From positions 1 to 64,000 of the forward strand of contig MU401533.1 in assembly GCA_022579005.1 (NCBI GenBank): a stretch of DNA of 64,000 nucleotides, read 5' to 3'. This document shows positions 61,212-64,000 of this stretch, in pieces. The DNA is from Poronia punctata. Lineage: Eukaryota; Ascomycota; Sordariomycetes; Xylariales; Xylariaceae. The notes beneath the pieces were generated by a model that was not told where the DNA came from, did not search any database, and saw only the letters and a list, made by a program, of their open reading frames with translations. The position numbers and the translations under genes are program-made. Each line of letters starts with the position of its first letter. Positions within the stretch are counted from its first letter, which is position 1.

Positions 61212-63109
61212 TCAACTTGACCATGTCTCCGATCTACTCGCAAGTAACTTTTGCCTTGACGAGAATGTCGTCTCCCGAAATCCGGCACTGTCGATACGTT
61301 TCCGTTCCGGCGTCATGGGAGCCGGCGACGAGCTGACGGTGGAATAGGTCCGCGGATAGCTGCTACTCGTAGATAATGAGCGCACGCTAGAGGAGGACGG
61401 TGAGATGACCGAACCGTCCAGGGAATAGTCGTGGGACCTGCCCGTATACAGCGGTCCGGCTGGTTCAATCTCTACAGACTCTAATTTGCCGCAAAGAAAA
61501 CACGTCAGTTTGAGGGCGCTTTGCTAATGGTTTCTTCTTTTCTTCTTTTCTCTTCTCTTTCTTCTTTCGACCTTGCAAGTTCAAGCCATAGAAACCATCC
61601 GAAGCGCGCGTTGCAATTTTGGAAGTTTTGCATGGGAAAAGGCAAATGCAAAATAACAGGCACGGGATCTTTGGCTACGCACCGATATGTGACCATGACA
61701 GGGTGGGTGGTGGCTCTGATAGGTGCTCCTCGAGGGCTTTTTCCGTCCTAGAGAGACTTGCGTTAGTTGACGTTCCCAACAACCAATAGACGGAGAAGTT
61801 TTAAGATCTGCTCTCGTTTTCTTTGTCCGACGTGGCATGTCTTTGTCTGATATGACATGGAAACTTAAAAAGTGACTTACTCCTCAAGTTTAGTTTCTAT
61901 TTTCTTAAGCTTGGCCTCCCAGGTGCGCTGCAAGCCCTTAAATTTCTCGGTATCAGGTAACACTATTTGCATCCTGTTAGTACTGCGCACCCAACAGTCA
62001 CGGATATACAGGTTGCTTCATCGTGATGACTTCCGTAGCCAGCAGCGGAGATTATTACGAGACAGGAGACACTTACTTTTTACCGTTCTTTGAAGCTTCT
62101 CAATGACCGAACTGCCACGGTTGACATCGTGTGACAGTAGTGTCACTTGGCCCTCTGTCGAGTTGAGGTTATCCTCGGCAGCTTCGATCCGCTGGCTAAG
62201 AGCTTTGGCCCGACTGTCGATAACCCGTACGCTATCGTCGATGGCCTCGATCCTCTGAGCTGAAGCGCGGGCCTTGGTGTCGACATTCCTGACGTTCTCC
62301 TCTACCGCGTCGAGCCGTTGACCCAGCGTCCGTTGCGCGATGGTGTTTGCTTCTTGATCCAGCTGCTTGGCGTCGATGGTGCGGACATAGCCCTCAAAGG
62401 CCTCCATGCGCTCGCTCAGAGCCCTGTGGACGTCGTCGAGCGCTTCCTGATCTAGTTTTATGCGGACCTCGAGCGTCTCCATTCGCTTATTGAAGCTCTT
62501 GCGAACATGTTCCTCGACCGTCTCAACCTGGTCATCGACCACCTTCTGGAACTGTTCTTCGAGAGACTCGATCTTTTGCCTTAGTTCTTCGTCGAACTGC
62601 TTCTGTAGGGCCTCTGTCCGCTGCGCAAAGTCCTTCTTGACGGAGTCGACTTCCTCTTGACCGATAAACGGCTTCGAGTCGGTAGACCTTCTCTTTTTCC
62701 GGCCCAGTAAGAACCAGATGAAGATGGTGCCCAGGAAGATGGCGCCGAATGAGAAGCGGACATTTGCGTCCTGCGACGCTGCGGACCAAGACGAGGCCCT
62801 CCCGAGGACGTTTGCGCCGAGGATGGTGTCACCCGACACTAGATTTTCCAGGAGCGTGTGCTCGGGAAGCACATCCTTCGCCGTCCTTCCAACTGCCGTG
62901 ACCGACGAGTCGTCATAACCCGAGCTCGAGCCTCTTCCCGTCTCGCCCTCTCCGCCTCCAAATATCAGGCTCTCCGGGGCCGCGCTCCATGACTCCGAGT
63001 CACCGGCAAATGACGCGCCTAGCTCGGGAGGCGACGCGACCTGCTGGTGAGATTCAAGCTCCGGAGACGACCCGAACAAGAGGCTGTTCCAGTCTACAAA
63101 CGCCGGCAT
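61212..63109 (-). CDS. Single-pass membrane protein with long coiled coil, function unknown
   Basis: Four exons on the minus strand: 63109-62077, 61962-61881, 61747-61683 and 61480-61212, giving 482 aa. Introns are 114, 133 and 202 nt; all splice phases fit. The N-terminus MPAFVDWNSLLFGSSPELES is followed by an acidic, S/G-rich stretch. One membrane helix (FSFGAIFLGTIFIWFLLG) lies at about residues 122-139 with RKKRR directly after it, which predicts the C-terminal part on the cytosolic or matrix side. Residues about 155-380 are coiled coil with repeating (Q)RIEAI/EAxEDN units of about 20 residues. The C-terminal tail is Ser/Pro-rich with basic patches (TPERKR). If intron 2 is retained, TAA at 61877-61879 ends the protein at 372 aa. 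Frames upstream of 63109 have no ATG, only GTG, so this start is preferred. I recognise no family; a tethering or organelle-morphology role would be speculation. Confidence 0.72.
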
Positions 63110-64000
63110 TCCGTGGCTCCCAAGCGAAATCCTCAAATGCAATGCGCAAACTAACGATGCAAAAACAAAAGGGAACGATTCGACTTGAGCAGAGTTTGGG
63201 ATCCGCCCCACTGCCTTAAGAAATTGGGTGCAGGCGAGATTGATCGTGGCTCTCTCCTATCTAATGATCGGATTTATCGGTGTCTTGGAATAGGCAAGTT
63301 GGTTGACCTGCCCTCCCGCTTGCCAGCAGCTCTTCCCCACATAAGCTCTCCACACTGTCCACTGGCGACGTGGCGCGGTCTGTTTGTCCCTTTCGTCGGT
63401 GACACGTCGGTTAGCCTGCTCCGCTAGCAAGGGGCGCTATCTCGAAAAAGTAAATCACCGCCCAAAAGGGGACGTACAGAGACTTTGTCCGACTTTTCGA
63501 GTCCTGACCGCTTTTCCTGCAGGAAGCACCCCGACAGCCCGAGTCCCCTTGACTTCCTTTCTCTTCTTATTAAAAGCTACGCTCGCCGATGACACCGCTT
63601 GACCTTGGGAAGAAAAAAAATCGACAAAAGGATGCGTCCGAGGTGCTTTCGCGCAAAAGACTCGATTGGGGCTCGTGTACCCTTAATATCCCAAAAGTTT
63701 TAGCTTGGGCATCGGGGTTAGACCAGTCTAGTGTTCACCTTTGAAGAGATTGCCCAAACACTGCCAGGTCACGGTACAGTATCGATATCGATTCCTAGGG
63801 TATCTTTTCTGTACGATACCTACACCAACCACCTCAAGCTGATTGGTAGATACCTGTTGCCTGTCCCCACGGGAGCTCAACCGGCCAAGACAGGGACCGC
63901 CTTTGCAGATAAAATCCACATGCTAAACCAATTTTAGCCGTTTCTAAACAATATCTCGATCTCGAGGCATAATTGCAAGGTTTAACAAAGGTGATAGGTA
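63110..64000. other. Intergenic region at window end
   Basis: Upstream region of the membrane coiled-coil gene and beyond. GC content stays moderate, with several short frames, but no start, splice pattern or family signal convinces me. A neighbouring gene may begin outside the window. Confidence 0.5.

Noticed and set aside
61877..61879. TAA as the definite end of the membrane coiled-coil gene
   Set aside because: The TAA lies inside a consensus GTAAGT donor, and two further exons join in phase with good branch sites, so splicing is the better model; kept as an alternative form.
63110..63211. N-terminal extension of the membrane coiled-coil protein to 63211
   Set aside because: It would start at GTG; the first ATG in the frame is at 63109.

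Overview
The window is nuclear DNA of a filamentous ascomycete (Pezizomycotina). The evidence is short GT-AG introns (mostly 53-160 nt) with CTAAC/CTGAC-type branch sites, widely spaced single genes on both strands, and protein families typical of that group: a KdmA-type JmjN/JmjC/PHD histone demethylase, Abp2, PMP47, Mak10, fungal Rpc82 and Ggc1. Intergenic DNA is rich in TAGGTA/TACCTA words, which I associate with Sordariomycetes and relatives; class-level placement is a guess.

Layout. 1-2025: intergenic, starting with a poly-C run. 2026-7625 (+): KDM4/KdmA histone demethylase, 4 exons. 8914-11040 (-): Abp2-family ARS-binding protein. 13099-14379 (+): peroxisomal PMP47-type carrier. 14878-17463 (-): NatC subunit Mak10, six exons, one intron GC-AG. 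19295-19708 (-): ATP synthase epsilon (Atp15). 20395-21956 (-): complex III core protein 2 (Qcr2). 23821-45731: one 21.9-kb, extremely AT-rich block with no intact gene, bounded by imperfect terminal inverted repeats. 46063-48300 (+): RNA polymerase III subunit Rpc82, with a 9-nt first exon. 49314-50417 (+): mitochondrial GTP/GDP carrier Ggc1. 51580-57488 (+): a 1934-aa coiled-coil protein of unknown function. 58916-60565 (-): mitochondrial-type seryl-tRNA synthetase. 61212-63109 (-): a single-pass membrane coiled-coil protein, four exons.

The genes are housekeeping and do not form a cluster or pathway. Three serve mitochondrial energy or nucleotide supply (Atp15, Qcr2, Ggc1), and each has a CCAAT box upstream. 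A mitochondrial SerRS lies further along.

The outstanding structure is the 21.9-kb block. GC content drops sharply at matched inverted ends of about 145 bp. The interior carries tandem arrays with periods of 18, 39, 69, 90 and 96 bp, all multiples of three, and a dispersed repeat of about 150 bp in inverted orientation around the largest arrays. In the stretches I counted, surviving cytosines are confined to a purine-C context, mostly RpCpT. I read the block as a giant TIR-bounded mobile element destroyed by RIP-like C-to-T mutation. I cannot name its superfamily.

Exon coordinates were assembled by hand from reading frames, splice consensus, phase matching and remembered family conservation. 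No alignment was run. A 10-N gap with long G and C homopolymers lies at 58456-58597.
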